A stretch of 64,000 bases of DNA from Azovibrio restrictus DSM 23866 (GTDB taxonomy: Bacteria > Pseudomonadota > Gammaproteobacteria > Burkholderiales > Rhodocyclaceae). The stretch lies in assembly GCF_000429665.1 (NCBI RefSeq), contig NZ_AUCH01000002.1, positions 124,001-188,000 on the forward strand, written 5' to 3'. The translations under genes and the position numbers were made by a program. This document shows positions 8,566 through 17,085 of the stretch, piece by piece. Numbering within the stretch: the first letter of the stretch is position 1; every line of letters starts with the position of its first letter. The notes beneath the pieces are model-generated. The model was not told the DNA's origin. It saw only the letters and a program-made list of their open reading frames with translations, and searched no databases.

Positions 8566-9893
8566 TGGCCCTGGGCTTCTTCCGCCGCCTGTTCGGGGGG
8601 AGCGAGCCCGCCGGGGTCCATGCCGACCCCTTCCAGCGGGAGGCCCCGCCTCCGGCGGCCGTGTTGGTGCCGGAGCCCGCGCCTCCCCGTCCCCTGGTGG
8701 CCCGGGACGAGATCATCGATGCCCAGACCCGGATCTGCGGTTACCGCTACCGGGTCAGCGACCAGGGCGCCGCTCCCGCCCAGGTGGTGCAGGCCCTGGA
8801 TGAGGCCGGTATGGGCCGGATGGCGGCACGCCGCCTGGCCCTGCTGCCCATGGACGGGGAGCGCTGGCGGGGGGCGTCCTGCCGGGCTCTGACCGGACCC
8901 GGGACCCATTACCTGTTTGCCAGCCTGGCGGCGGCGGAGCCGGCCCTGCTGGCGGAGATCAAGGCGGCCGGCGGCCGCTCTGCCATCCATGTCACCGAGG
9001 TGAACCTGGCCCTGCGCGCCCGGCTGGGAGACTTCGCCCTGGCCTGGGTGGATTGCACGGCCTTTCCCCTGGAGGCTTTCGAGAAGCTGCTGCGGGAACT
9101 GCGCCGGGTGGCCCCGGCCCTGCCCATTGCCGTGGATGGCGTGGCCAGCTGGCCCGAGCGGCGCCTCTGCGATGCCCTGGGGGTGAGTTATTGCCTGGGG
9201 GGCTTTGTCGCCAGCTTCGACGAGGCCCAGGCCCAGGAGAAACTTTCGGAAAGCCGCATGGTGCTGCTGGAGATGCTCAATCTTCTGCGCCAGGACGGCG
9301 AACTGGAGGATCTGGCGGAACTGGCCCGGCGGGACCCGGCGGTATCCGTGCAACTGGTGTCCATGGCCAATTCTCCGGCCATGGGGCTGGATCGCCAGAT
9401 CACCGGGGTGGAGCAGGCCATGCTCATTCTGGGACGAGCCCAGCTCTACCGCTGGCTGGCCCTGGCCATGTTCCGGGTGGGCGGCAGCCGGGGCAAGGAC
9501 GAGTCCCTGCTGGAACTGGCCCTGGCCCGGGGGCGTTTCCTGGAACTGGCCTTCGCGCCGCTGCTGCCGCCCTCCCAGTGCGACGAACTGTTCCTGGTGG
9601 GACTCCTGTCGGTCTTTGACGCCCTCCTGGGGCAGCCCATGGCCCGCATCCTGGCGTCCATGCATCTGCCCGATGCGGTCCAGGCCCTGCTGCTGCACAA
9701 CGAGGGGGCCTATGTGCGGCCCTTCCTGCTGGTGATGGCCGTGGAGCGGGGCCGGCTGGAGCAGATGGAACGCCTGGCGGCCCAGCTGGAACTGCCCCTG
9801 GAGCAGGTTCAGGCCTGCAGCCAGGCGGCCCGGGACTGGGCTGACGCCGCCATGGGGTTTGCCGCCGGCGCTCCAGCCGGGCCGGGACTTTGA
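8565..9893 (+). CDS. HDOD-domain signalling protein with degenerate EAL-like N-terminus (YuxH-like)
   Basis: 442 residues. The first about 200 residues follow the EAL barrel pattern (LVARDEIIDAQTRICGYRYR opening) but lack the catalytic EAL-type acidic residues, so phosphodiesterase activity is unlikely. Residues about 225-430 form an HDOD domain (LARRDPAVSVQLVSMANSPA, then ITGVEQAMLILGRAQLYRWL), an HD-related output module without metal ligands. Such YuxH-like proteins act as protein-protein switches in c-di-GMP and motility circuits. The gene overlaps purL by one base at the start and precedes a diguanylate cyclase by 16 bases, so the three are likely co-transcribed. Confidence 0.85.
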   Translation: MALGFFRRLFGGSEPAGVHADPFQREAPPPAAVLVPEPAPPRPLVARDEIIDAQTRICGYRYRVSDQGAAPAQVVQALDEAGMGRMAARRLALLPMDGERWRGASCRALTGPGTHYLFASLAAAEPALLAEIKAAGGRSAIHVTEVNLALRARLGDFALAWVDCTAFPLEAFEKLLRELRRVAPALPIAVDGVASWPERRLCDALGVSYCLGGFVASFDEAQAQEKLSESRMVLLEMLNLLRQDGELEDLAELARRDPAVSVQLVSMANSPAMGLDRQITGVEQAMLILGRAQLYRWLALAMFRVGGSRGKDESLLELALARGRFLELAFAPLLPPSQCDELFLVGLLSVFDALLGQPMARILASMHLPDAVQALLLHNEGAYVRPFLLVMAVERGRLEQMERLAAQLELPLEQVQACSQAARDWADAAMGFAAGAPAGPGL

Positions 9894-9909
9894 CGAGGAG
9901 GGGCGGCGA

Positions 9910-11190
9910 GTGAAAGTCTGGAACGAAGTGGAAACCAAGGCCCTCGTCATGCGTCTGCTGCAGGAGTTCGACGAGCGCCTGCTGGATACCCCCATGGACG
10001 AGCTGCTGGTGGTGGACAGCATCAGCGTCTCCTGGCGGGAACTGATGCGCTGCCTCCAGGATGCGGTGCAGCATCACCACCACCTCCACTGTCACGAGCT
10101 GATCGAGCGGCTGGGGGCGGACAACACGCCCTTCATGCTCTTCATCCACGAGTTCGGCATCCTCAAGAACCACCTGGTGCGGTTGAGCCTGGAGCGGGAC
10201 GCCCTGGACGAGGTGCGTACCATCTTCGCCTTGTTCGACGAGCTGGAAGACGAGTTCGCCGGGGTTTATCTCAAGCATTTCATCGCCCGCCTGGGGCTGC
10301 GCAACCACCTGCGCCTGAGCCATATCCAGACCCTGAGCGAAAAGAACATCCTGGTCTATTTCGAGAGCCACCTGGTCTGGACCGATCAACTGATCAAGGC
10401 CGTGGAGCAACGTAATCCAGACCTCATGCCGGAGCTGGACCACACCCGCTGCGAGTTCGGCAACTGGCTCCTGGAGCAGGCGCCGCAGCTGATCCGGGAC
10501 CGCAGCCACATCGAGCAGATCAGCAGCATCCACAAGTCCATGCACGATGTGGTGAACGAGGTCCGGGCCCGGATGCAGCAGCCCCGCGCCAACGGCCCCC
10601 TCTATGCGCTCCTGAAGAAGACGGAAACCTATTCCCTGGAGCTGGGCAACGAGATTTCCCTGCTCAACAGCATCATCATCATGAGCGTCTACAACAAGGA
10701 CCCCCTCACGGGCTTCCTGAACCGGCGCTTCCTGGACCGGGTGCTGATCAACCAGATGGAAATCGCCAAGGCCACCGAAACCGCCTTCAGCCTGGTGATG
10801 TTCGACATCGACCACTTCAAGAAGCTGAACGACAAACACGGCCACCAGGTGGGGGACCGGGCCCTGGAGCATGTGGCGGCCATCGTCCGGGAAACCCTGC
10901 GCCAGTCGGACCTGGTGTTCCGCTACGGCGGCGAGGAGTTCCTGGTCATCCTGCCCTCCACCCACCTGGAGTCGGCCCGGGGGCTGGCGGAACGTCTGCG
11001 CCAGCGCCTGGAGGAGCAGCCCCTGGCCATGGGCGCCCGGCTGATCCCGGTCACCGCCAGTTTCGGTGTCACCGAGGTGGCGCCCAGCGGCTACCTGGTG
11101 ATCGACAACAGCCTGCTGCGCGAAGTGATGGCCGAATGCGACGGCCGGCTCTACATGGCCAAGCACCGGGGCCGGAACCGGGTGGTCTGA
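9910..11190 (+). CDS. Diguanylate cyclase with CZB zinc-sensing domain (DgcZ-like)
   Basis: 427 residues from a GTG at 9910 preceded by an excellent ribosome site (GAGGAGGGG, 9894-9902), preferred over an upstream ATG inside the previous gene. An N-terminal helical region of about 140 residues is unrecognised. A chemoreceptor zinc-binding domain follows: the H-x-x-W of ESHLVWTDQ, the Cys of RCEFGNWL and the histidines of IHKSMHDVV are its ligands. The C-terminal GGDEF domain has the active motif GGEEF with inhibitory I-site RQSD five residues upstream. E. coli DgcZ has the same CZB-GGDEF order without the extra N-terminus, so zinc probably tunes c-di-GMP synthesis here. Confidence 0.9.
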   Translation: MKVWNEVETKALVMRLLQEFDERLLDTPMDELLVVDSISVSWRELMRCLQDAVQHHHHLHCHELIERLGADNTPFMLFIHEFGILKNHLVRLSLERDALDEVRTIFALFDELEDEFAGVYLKHFIARLGLRNHLRLSHIQTLSEKNILVYFESHLVWTDQLIKAVEQRNPDLMPELDHTRCEFGNWLLEQAPQLIRDRSHIEQISSIHKSMHDVVNEVRARMQQPRANGPLYALLKKTETYSLELGNEISLLNSIIIMSVYNKDPLTGFLNRRFLDRVLINQMEIAKATETAFSLVMFDIDHFKKLNDKHGHQVGDRALEHVAAIVRETLRQSDLVFRYGGEEFLVILPSTHLESARGLAERLRQRLEEQPLAMGARLIPVTASFGVTEVAPSGYLVIDNSLLREVMAECDGRLYMAKHRGRNRVV

Positions 11191-11198
11191 GCCTTGAG

Positions 11199-12530
11199 AT
11201 GGACCTCATGATGATGCATCGTCCCAGCTTGGGAACCCCTGTCTTGCTCTCCGTCCTCCTGCTGGGAGGCTGCGGCACCCTGCTGCAATCCGCCCAGGGA
11301 CCGGCGCCCGTGGAACGCCGGCAGGAACAGCCCTCCGCCCGGCCGCCCCAGCCGGCCAGCCCGCCCGAGGCGGCCACTAGTCCGGTGAGCCAGCCCGGGG
11401 TGGCCCAGCAGCCCCTGCCGGAACTGCCGCCCCCGGTCCTGCCCCCGCCTGCGCCGCCCCTCATCCCGCCGCCCGTACCGCTCCCCCAGGCCCTGCACGG
11501 ACGGGCCCTGGCCGAAGCCCTGCTGCCCCCCGCAGTACGGGATCGGGCCGGCTGGGCGACGGACATCGCCGCCGCCGTGGAGGCCCTGGGCCTGCCGGGC
11601 AACGGCGAGAACTACTGTGCCGCCATGGCGGTCACCGAACAGGTCTCCAGCTTCCAGGCCGATCCGGTGGTGCCGGGCCTGGCCGCCATCGCCTGGAAGG
11701 AAATCGAAACCCGCCGGCAGCGTTACCACATTCCCAAGCTGGCCCTGGATGCGGCCCTGGCCCGGACCTCCCCCAACGGCCGCAGCTACCGCCAGCGCAT
11801 CGACAGCCTGCGCACGGAAAAGCAGATGAGCCTGCTCTACAGCGACATCATCGAAGGCCTGCCCTTCGGCCGGCAACTCCTGAGCGGCTACAACCCGGTG
11901 CGCACCGGGGGCCCCATGCAGGTCAGCGTCGCCTTTGCCCGGGAGCATGCCCGGGACAACGCCTATGCCGCCGCCCTGGTGCGGGAGGCCGGGGGGGACG
12001 TGCGCAGCGCCGTATTCAGCCGCAAGGGCGGCCTGTATTTCGGCATTGCCCACCTGCTCGATTACCCGGCCAGTTACCGGGAGGCCCGCTACCGCTTCGC
12101 CGACTTCAACGCCGGGCGCTACAGCAGCCGCAACGCGGCCTTCCAGCAGGCCCTGGTGCAGCTGACCCGGGTGGAGATGGACCTGGACGGGGACCTGCTC
12201 GATTACGGCGGCAAGGCCAGCGCCACCTGGCAGGCCGCTCGCAAGCTGGCCCGCCGCCTGGGGCTCAGCGACGGGGAAATCCTCGCCAGCCTGAAGCTGG
12301 AAAAGAGCGAGGCCTTCGGCCGCACCCAGCTCTACCAGAAGGTCATGAGCATGGCTGACGGGGCCGCCGGCCGGCATCTGCCCCGGGAAATCCTGCCCCG
12401 CATCCGGCTGCAGAGCCCAAAGATTCATAGCAAGCTGACCACCGCCTGGTTCGCGGAAAAGGTGGATGGCCGTTATCGGCAATGCCTGCAGCGGGCGGCC
12501 AATCTGGCCGAGGCCGCCCGGGAGCGTTGA
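11199..12530 (+). CDS. DUF1615 outer-membrane lipoprotein
   Basis: About 443 residues. It begins MDLMMMHRPSLG, with hydrophobic core and lipobox LLLGGC, so it is exported and lipidated. A strongly Pro-rich linker (about residues 35-100) leads to the DUF1615 domain, recognised by NYCAAMAVTEQVSSFQADPV, SPNGRSYRQRIDSLRTEKQM and the YNPVRTGGPMQVSVAFA segment. The start could also be ATG 11208 or 11211; all leave the signal peptide intact. The function of DUF1615 is not established; the fold resembles lytic-transglycosylase-like cell-wall proteins only by my reading. It follows the cyclase by 8 bases. Confidence 0.8.
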   Translation: MDLMMMHRPSLGTPVLLSVLLLGGCGTLLQSAQGPAPVERRQEQPSARPPQPASPPEAATSPVSQPGVAQQPLPELPPPVLPPPAPPLIPPPVPLPQALHGRALAEALLPPAVRDRAGWATDIAAAVEALGLPGNGENYCAAMAVTEQVSSFQADPVVPGLAAIAWKEIETRRQRYHIPKLALDAALARTSPNGRSYRQRIDSLRTEKQMSLLYSDIIEGLPFGRQLLSGYNPVRTGGPMQVSVAFAREHARDNAYAAALVREAGGDVRSAVFSRKGGLYFGIAHLLDYPASYREARYRFADFNAGRYSSRNAAFQQALVQLTRVEMDLDGDLLDYGGKASATWQAARKLARRLGLSDGEILASLKLEKSEAFGRTQLYQKVMSMADGAAGRHLPREILPRIRLQSPKIHSKLTTAWFAEKVDGRYRQCLQRAANLAEAARER

Positions 12531-12557
12531 GCCGGAGTACGGCTTCTGGCGCAAAGT

Positions 12558-13280
12558 TCAGCGGCTGATGGCCTGCACCGCTTCCGCCGTGGTCAGCACG
12601 CCGTTGGCGATCATGCCGTAATTGACCAGCGCCGCCTGGTAGGCCTCCTTGCCGGGGGCGGCGACGGCGTCCTTGACGACATAGACGCGGAAGCCGTTTT
12701 CCATCAGCGCGCGCAGGTGCGAATCGACGCACAGGTTGGCGACCATGCCGGCGAGGACGACGGTGTCGATGCCGCGGCTGCGCAGCTGGTAGATGAGGTC
12801 GTTGCTCTCCGGCCCGTAGAGCTTGTGCGGCGCGACGACGATGGTCTTGCCGTCGAGGATGTAGGGCTTGTAGGGCGCGTAGAAGTCGGCGCCGGAGCCC
12901 TCGAAGCCCTGCGGGTCGTTGAGTGCGGTGCGGTGCAGGGCCTTCATGTCGAGCAACTGGCGCTGCAGGGCGCCGGCATGCGTCCATTTGCCGTCGAGGG
13001 CGGTATACACCAGCGGATCGACGGCCAGGGCGACGCCACTGGCCTTGGCCGTGCGCATCAGCTTGTCCAGGTTGGCGATGGTGCCGAGTTCGGCGAGGTT
13101 GTCCTTGAGCAGGCCGTAGAGCTTGCCGTCTTCGCGCAGGAAATCGTTCTGCGGGTCGGTGACGAGGACGGCGGTGCGCGCCTTGTCGAGCACCGGTAGC
13201 GGCGTGCCGCCGGCGCCGGCAGGCAGGGCGGCGATCATCAGGGAAACAGCGCAAAAGAGTGAGGCGAAACCTGTTTTCAT
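12558..13280 (-). CDS. Exported isochorismatase-family cysteine hydrolase
   Basis: 240 residues from ATG 13280. Residues 1-23 (MKTGFASLFCAVSLMIAALP, then AGAG) form a signal peptide, so the enzyme should be periplasmic, unusual for this mostly cytosolic family. The catalytic triad is visible: Asp in LVTDPQNDF, Lys in the segment after the helical insert, and Cys in GMVANLCVDSHLRAL. Relatives hydrolyse nicotinamide, isochorismate or other amides; the substrate here is unknown. Codon choice (many GCG, GAC, GGC) differs visibly from the GCC/CTG-heavy neighbours, hinting at transfer. A TGTAGC-tttg-GCTACA repeat lies 81 bases upstream of the start. Confidence 0.8.
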   Translation of the reverse strand: MKTGFASLFCAVSLMIAALPAGAGGTPLPVLDKARTAVLVTDPQNDFLREDGKLYGLLKDNLAELGTIANLDKLMRTAKASGVALAVDPLVYTALDGKWTHAGALQRQLLDMKALHRTALNDPQGFEGSGADFYAPYKPYILDGKTIVVAPHKLYGPESNDLIYQLRSRGIDTVVLAGMVANLCVDSHLRALMENGFRVYVVKDAVAAPGKEAYQAALVNYGMIANGVLTTAEAVQAISR

Positions 13281-13361
13281 GGCAGTACCTTTCCTGAGTA
13301 ATGAAGGATGTCGCCCGGCATGGGCGACGGCTGCATTCTCGGAAAGTCTTCCGGCCCGCTC

Positions 13362-13377
13362 TGTAGCTTTGGCTACA
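13362..13377. promoter_or_regulatory. Perfect 6+6 inverted repeat upstream of the isochorismatase gene
   Basis: TGTAGC (13362-13367) and GCTACA (13372-13377) flank a 4-base centre, about 82 bases before the ATG of the leftward hydrolase gene. It looks like an operator for a dimeric regulator. No regulator gene lies beside it and I do not know the cognate protein. Confidence 0.35.
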
Positions 13378-13467
13378 CAAGGCTGCTTTAGCGCATGTGT
13401 CTGATCACGTGCGTCCATCCCTCCCCGCGCCACCCAGGCCTTCCCCGTTGCTGGCCGTGAGCATGCC

Positions 13468-14490
13468 CTAGGCTGTCAGCCACCAGTTGATCAGGCCGCC
13501 CACCAGCACCAGGTGCAGGAACAGCAGGGCCCCCAGGAGCAGGGGCCGGGGCCCGGCCCGGCGCATGCGGGCCCAGGTGGTCTCCAGGCCCAGGGCTGCC
13601 ATGGCCCCGGTGAGCAGCAGGGCCGCCAGCTGCCTCAGGAGCTCCACCCCGGCCGGGGGCAGCAGGGCCAGGGAATTGAGCCCGACGCAGGCGATGAAGC
13701 CCAGGGCAAACCAGGGAATGGTGATGGCCGGCCGCCCGGTTTCCCGCCCCTGGCGGCCGGGCAGGGCGCTCAGGAACAGCAGGAAGGGGATCAGCAGCAG
13801 CACCCGCAGCATCTTCACCACCATGCCGTCCCGGGCCACCTGTTCCCCCAGGCTGTGGCCTATGGCTACCACCTGGGCCACTTCATGCACCGTGGAGCCC
13901 ACGTAAATGCCGAAGCCCGGATGGTCCAGCCAGACCCAGCGGGCCAGCAGGGGATAGAGCAACATCGCCAGGGTGCCGAACAGCACCACGGTGGCCACGG
14001 CCACAGCGGTTTTCTCGGCGGCCCGGGCCTCCTCCAGGCGCAGCACCGGCACCGTGGCCACCACCGCCGCAGCGCCGCAGATGGCGCTGCCGGCGCTGGT
14101 GAGCAGGGCCGTCTCCCGGTCCAGACCCAGCCAGCGGGTGCCGAGGAAATAACCCAGTCCCAGGGTGCTACCGACCACCAGCAGGTCTGCCAGCAGGCCG
14201 CTGCCGCCCACCTGCAGCAACTGCTGCAGGCTCAGGTTGAAGCCGGACAGGGCCACCCCGAGGCGCAGGAACTGGCGCTGAGCCAGGCGCAGGCCAGGCT
14301 GGTTGCCGGGCGCCTGGAGGCGGGGGAGCAGGTTGCCCAGGAGGGCGCCCACCAGGATCGCCAGGCTCAGGGGGCCGAAGCCCTGCTGGCTCAGGCTCGT
14401 GCCCGTGGCGAGCAGGGTGGCGGCCAGCCCGACAGCGAGGATCAGGCTCAGGCCGGGCAGTAACAGCCGGCCGCTGCGCAGGGGGTTCAT
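13468..14490 (-). CDS. yeiH: YeiH-family putative sulfate/sulfite exporter
   Basis: 340-residue inner-membrane protein with about ten predicted transmembrane helices. UPF0324/YeiH signatures include GFGPLSLAILVGALLGNLLP near the start, the LTSAGSAICGAAAVVATVPV segment and VGSTVHEVAQVVAIGHSLG. The ATG at 14490 has GGAG seven bases upstream and is preferred to a TTG five codons earlier. YeiH proteins are annotated as sulfate exporters; experimental support is thin. It is divergent from a LysR gene, as yeiH and yeiE neighbour each other in enterobacteria, so the regulator probably controls it. Confidence 0.9.
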   Translation of the reverse strand: MNPLRSGRLLLPGLSLILAVGLAATLLATGTSLSQQGFGPLSLAILVGALLGNLLPRLQAPGNQPGLRLAQRQFLRLGVALSGFNLSLQQLLQVGGSGLLADLLVVGSTLGLGYFLGTRWLGLDRETALLTSAGSAICGAAAVVATVPVLRLEEARAAEKTAVAVATVVLFGTLAMLLYPLLARWVWLDHPGFGIYVGSTVHEVAQVVAIGHSLGEQVARDGMVVKMLRVLLLIPFLLFLSALPGRQGRETGRPAITIPWFALGFIACVGLNSLALLPPAGVELLRQLAALLLTGAMAALGLETTWARMRRAGPRPLLLGALLFLHLVLVGGLINWWLTA

Positions 14491-14620
14491 GGGAATGCTC
14501 CGCAAGGAATATGGGCGATACCTTATGGAGCTGGGTTGAATAGGTAAAACTGATATTTCTTATTCTGTTGATCTGTTTTTCTGATGTAATGCTGTCGTCT
14601 TTATTCCCGAGGCTAGCGCC
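14491..14620. promoter_or_regulatory. Divergent yeiH-yeiE control region
   Basis: A 130-base region between the two divergent genes, unusually T-rich (about 14535-14600) for this genome, as expected for back-to-back promoters with a LysR site. Imperfect repeats of the type TTATTCTGTTGATCTG are present, but I cannot fix a single T-N11-A operator. Confidence 0.4.
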
Positions 14621-15499
14621 ATGAAAGTCACCCTGCGTCAGCTGGAAGTGTTCGCTGCCGTGGCCAGCCACGGCCAGGTCACCCGGGCCGCCGATGCCGT
14701 CGCCCTGAGCCAGGCGGCGGCCAGCATGGCCCTGGCGGATCTGGAGCGGCAGCTGGATGGGCGGCTGTTCGACCGGGTGGGCCGGCAGCTGCTGCTCAAT
14801 GAACAGGGCCGGCGCCTCCTGCCCCGGGCCCTGGAAATCCTCGACCGGGTGCGGGATCTTGAGTCGGCGGCCCGCAGCGGCGGCTCCGCCTTCGACCTGA
14901 AACTGGGGGCCAGCCTCACCATCGGCAACCATCTGCTGCCGGGTCTGCTGGCCGGGATGCAGCAGCGCCATCCGGGCAGCCGTCTGGGCCTGGCCCTGCA
15001 CAACACGGCCCAGGTGGTGGCCGAGCTCCTGGCTTTCCGCATCGACCTGGGCTTCGTGGAAGGGCCGGTGCAGGAAGCGGCGATCCGGCGTCTGCCCTGG
15101 CACCAGGACCGGCTGGTGGTGTTCGCCGGCCCCGGGCATCCCCTGGCCGGCCGGGTCGTCACCCAGGCGGAGCTGGCGGGGGCCGGCTGGGTGCTGCGGG
15201 AGCGGGGCTCAGGGACTCGGGAGGTGTTCGAGCGGGCCATGGCCAATGCCACCCTGAGTCCGCGTCTGGCCCTGGAACTGGAGCAGCCGGAGGCCATCCG
15301 CCAGTGCGTGCGCCGGGGCCTGGGGCTGGGCTGCCTGTCCCGCCTGGAACTGCAGGAGTCCTTCGACCAGGGCAGCCTGCTGCCGGTGCACACCCCTTTT
15401 CTCGACCTGGGCCGGGAGTTCCTGATCCTGGTGCATCGGGAGCGGCACCTGAGCCAGGGCTTGCTGGCCCTGCTGGCCCTGTGCGGGCTGGAAATCTGA
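14621..15499 (+). CDS. yeiE: LysR-family regulator, YeiE-like
   Basis: 292 residues. The N-terminal winged HTH (LRQLEVFAAVASHGQVTRAA, then ALSQAAASMALADLERQLDG) is followed by a periplasmic-binding-protein-like effector domain (about 90-290). ATG 14621 has GAGG eight bases upstream. YeiE of enterobacteria senses sulfite and protects against it, and the pairing with divergent yeiH supports that orthology. It likely binds the shared intergenic region and autoregulates. The effector is inferred from context only. Confidence 0.88.
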   Translation: MKVTLRQLEVFAAVASHGQVTRAADAVALSQAAASMALADLERQLDGRLFDRVGRQLLLNEQGRRLLPRALEILDRVRDLESAARSGGSAFDLKLGASLTIGNHLLPGLLAGMQQRHPGSRLGLALHNTAQVVAELLAFRIDLGFVEGPVQEAAIRRLPWHQDRLVVFAGPGHPLAGRVVTQAELAGAGWVLRERGSGTREVFERAMANATLSPRLALELEQPEAIRQCVRRGLGLGCLSRLELQESFDQGSLLPVHTPFLDLGREFLILVHRERHLSQGLLALLALCGLEI

Positions 15500-15645
15500 G
15501 GCCGGGCCCCGGCCCGGGGAGGCCGGCTGGAGGGGCGATTGCAACAAAATTTAAAACCCTGGGGTTGCCGGCCGGGTGCGGGTAAACTAAGCCCCCGGAA
15601 TCAGGGGCCGCGGCTCCTTTCCCCCATGAATTTTCCTTGAGTCCC

Positions 15646-16152
15646 ATGCGTTCCTCGATCCTTTTCTGCCTGAGCCTGATCGTCCTGCTGGCCGCCTGCG
15701 CCAAGCCTGCCCCGGCTTACCGGGACGAGGCTTTCACCGCGGAGTCGCCCTTCGAATACCGTTCCACCCTGGAGCCCCTGGACAATTGCCAGGTGGGGCA
15801 GCGGGCCCTGCTCAGTCAGGGCTACCAGGTGGAGATGGGGCGTCCGAACTCGGTCAAGGGCAGCAAGTTCTTCCAGCCCGAATCCGGGCATCAGACCGAG
15901 CTTTCCATCACCCTGGTGTGCCTGCCCTCGGGCAGCGGCGGCAGCGTGCTCTACGCCAGCGCCGTGCAGAGCCGCTATGAGCTGAAGTCCGCCTCCAGCA
16001 GCGCCGGGGTGAGCGTGGCGGGCATGGGCTCCATTTCCCTGCCCTGGATGGCCAACAAGGAGGCCATGGTGAAGGTGGCCGACGAGACCGTCACCGATCC
16101 GGATTTCTACAAGCGCCTGTTTGCCCTGATCGGCAACCTGGAAGGGGAATAG
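15646..16152 (+). CDS. DUF2242 lipoprotein
   Basis: 168 residues from ATG 15646. Signal peptide MRSSILFCLSLIVLLAAC ends in a lipobox (LAAC). The rest matches the DUF2242 pattern of betaproteobacteria: NCQVGQRALLSQGYQVE, then the KGSKFFQPESGHQTELSITL strand region and a conserved VCLP. The mature domain is small, mixed alpha/beta and probably periplasmic face-anchored. No function is known for the family. It stands alone between yeiE and an exported protein of unknown function. Confidence 0.75.
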   Translation: MRSSILFCLSLIVLLAACAKPAPAYRDEAFTAESPFEYRSTLEPLDNCQVGQRALLSQGYQVEMGRPNSVKGSKFFQPESGHQTELSITLVCLPSGSGGSVLYASAVQSRYELKSASSSAGVSVAGMGSISLPWMANKEAMVKVADETVTDPDFYKRLFALIGNLEGE

Positions 16153-16238
16153 GGTAAAGCTTGGCTCTCCATGGATTGCTTACAAAAATGAAGTGTTCAT
16201 GGAAAAGTGCGGGTTTTGTGTCCAGTCCTGAGGTCTCC

Positions 16239-17042
16239 ATGGTTTTCCTGGTGCTGCGCCGTTTCCTGTTGCTGCTGTGCTGCTGTCTGCCCCTGGGGGC
16301 CGGGGCGGCCTGCCCCGAGCATCCCCTGACGGACCCGGCCAGGGTGCGGCTCAAGGGGGAGTCGGTGATGATCGTCACCCATGCCAGCTCCACCTACGAT
16401 GCCCGTTACACCAGCAAGCGCGGTGTGGACGAGGCGGTGCGCTTCGCCCGGCAACAGGGCATTCCGGTCATCTACCTGCAGGATGACAGCCCCCTGGCCT
16501 TCTATTACATGGAGGATTGCCGGCCCGATTACTGGGTTCATTCCGGCGGCGGCGAATTCAGCTTTCCCCTGCCGGTCTCCCATGTGTATCTGGTGGGCGG
16601 GCATCTGGAGCTCTGCCTCTCGGCCACCCTCAACGACATCCTGCTGGCCTGGTCCCGCCAGACCCCGGGGAACCGCCGCATCACCCTGTTCATGGACGGC
16701 ATCTACTCGAACGGCAAGAGCGTCGAGCCGGAGGACCCCTTCTACGGGGATTTCCAGCGTTTCATGGGCATCGTCACCCGGGGTCGGCCCCAAGGGGAAC
16801 ACTGGCCCAAGCTCAACCTGCTCGAAACCATGGGGGTGATTCAGCAGGAAGAGCACGAGCTTGAATACCTGAAGAAGGTGCTGCCCCGCTACGACACCAC
16901 CTTGCCCGATTACCGGGTGGAGCTGCAGCTCAACGATTCAGTGCTCAAGGTGCTGCAGCCGGCGGATGGCTGGAAGCCTCCCACCCTGCGTTTCCATTTC
17001 CTGGATTCCGCCGCCAACCTGGACTTTCCCGCGCACCCCTGA
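16239..17042 (+). CDS. Exported protein of unknown function
   Basis: 267 residues from ATG 16239, which has GAGG upstream; longer in-frame starts would bury the signal peptide MVFLVLRRFLLLLCCCLPLG. The mature protein has two widely spaced cysteines (EDCRPDYWVHSGGGE and HLELCLSATLND) that could form a disulfide. Conserved-looking stretches include VMIVTHASSTYDARYTSKRG and ITLFMDGIYSNGKS, suggesting a Rossmann-like alpha/beta core. I do not recognise the family. It is followed after 43 bases by the AsmA-like gene, possibly as an operon. Confidence 0.6.
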   Translation: MVFLVLRRFLLLLCCCLPLGAGAACPEHPLTDPARVRLKGESVMIVTHASSTYDARYTSKRGVDEAVRFARQQGIPVIYLQDDSPLAFYYMEDCRPDYWVHSGGGEFSFPLPVSHVYLVGGHLELCLSATLNDILLAWSRQTPGNRRITLFMDGIYSNGKSVEPEDPFYGDFQRFMGIVTRGRPQGEHWPKLNLLETMGVIQQEEHELEYLKKVLPRYDTTLPDYRVELQLNDSVLKVLQPADGWKPPTLRFHFLDSAANLDFPAHP

Positions 17043-17085
17043 GGCCGGGCTGGGTAGAATCTTCCCTTTCCGTGGAGCCCTGTCC

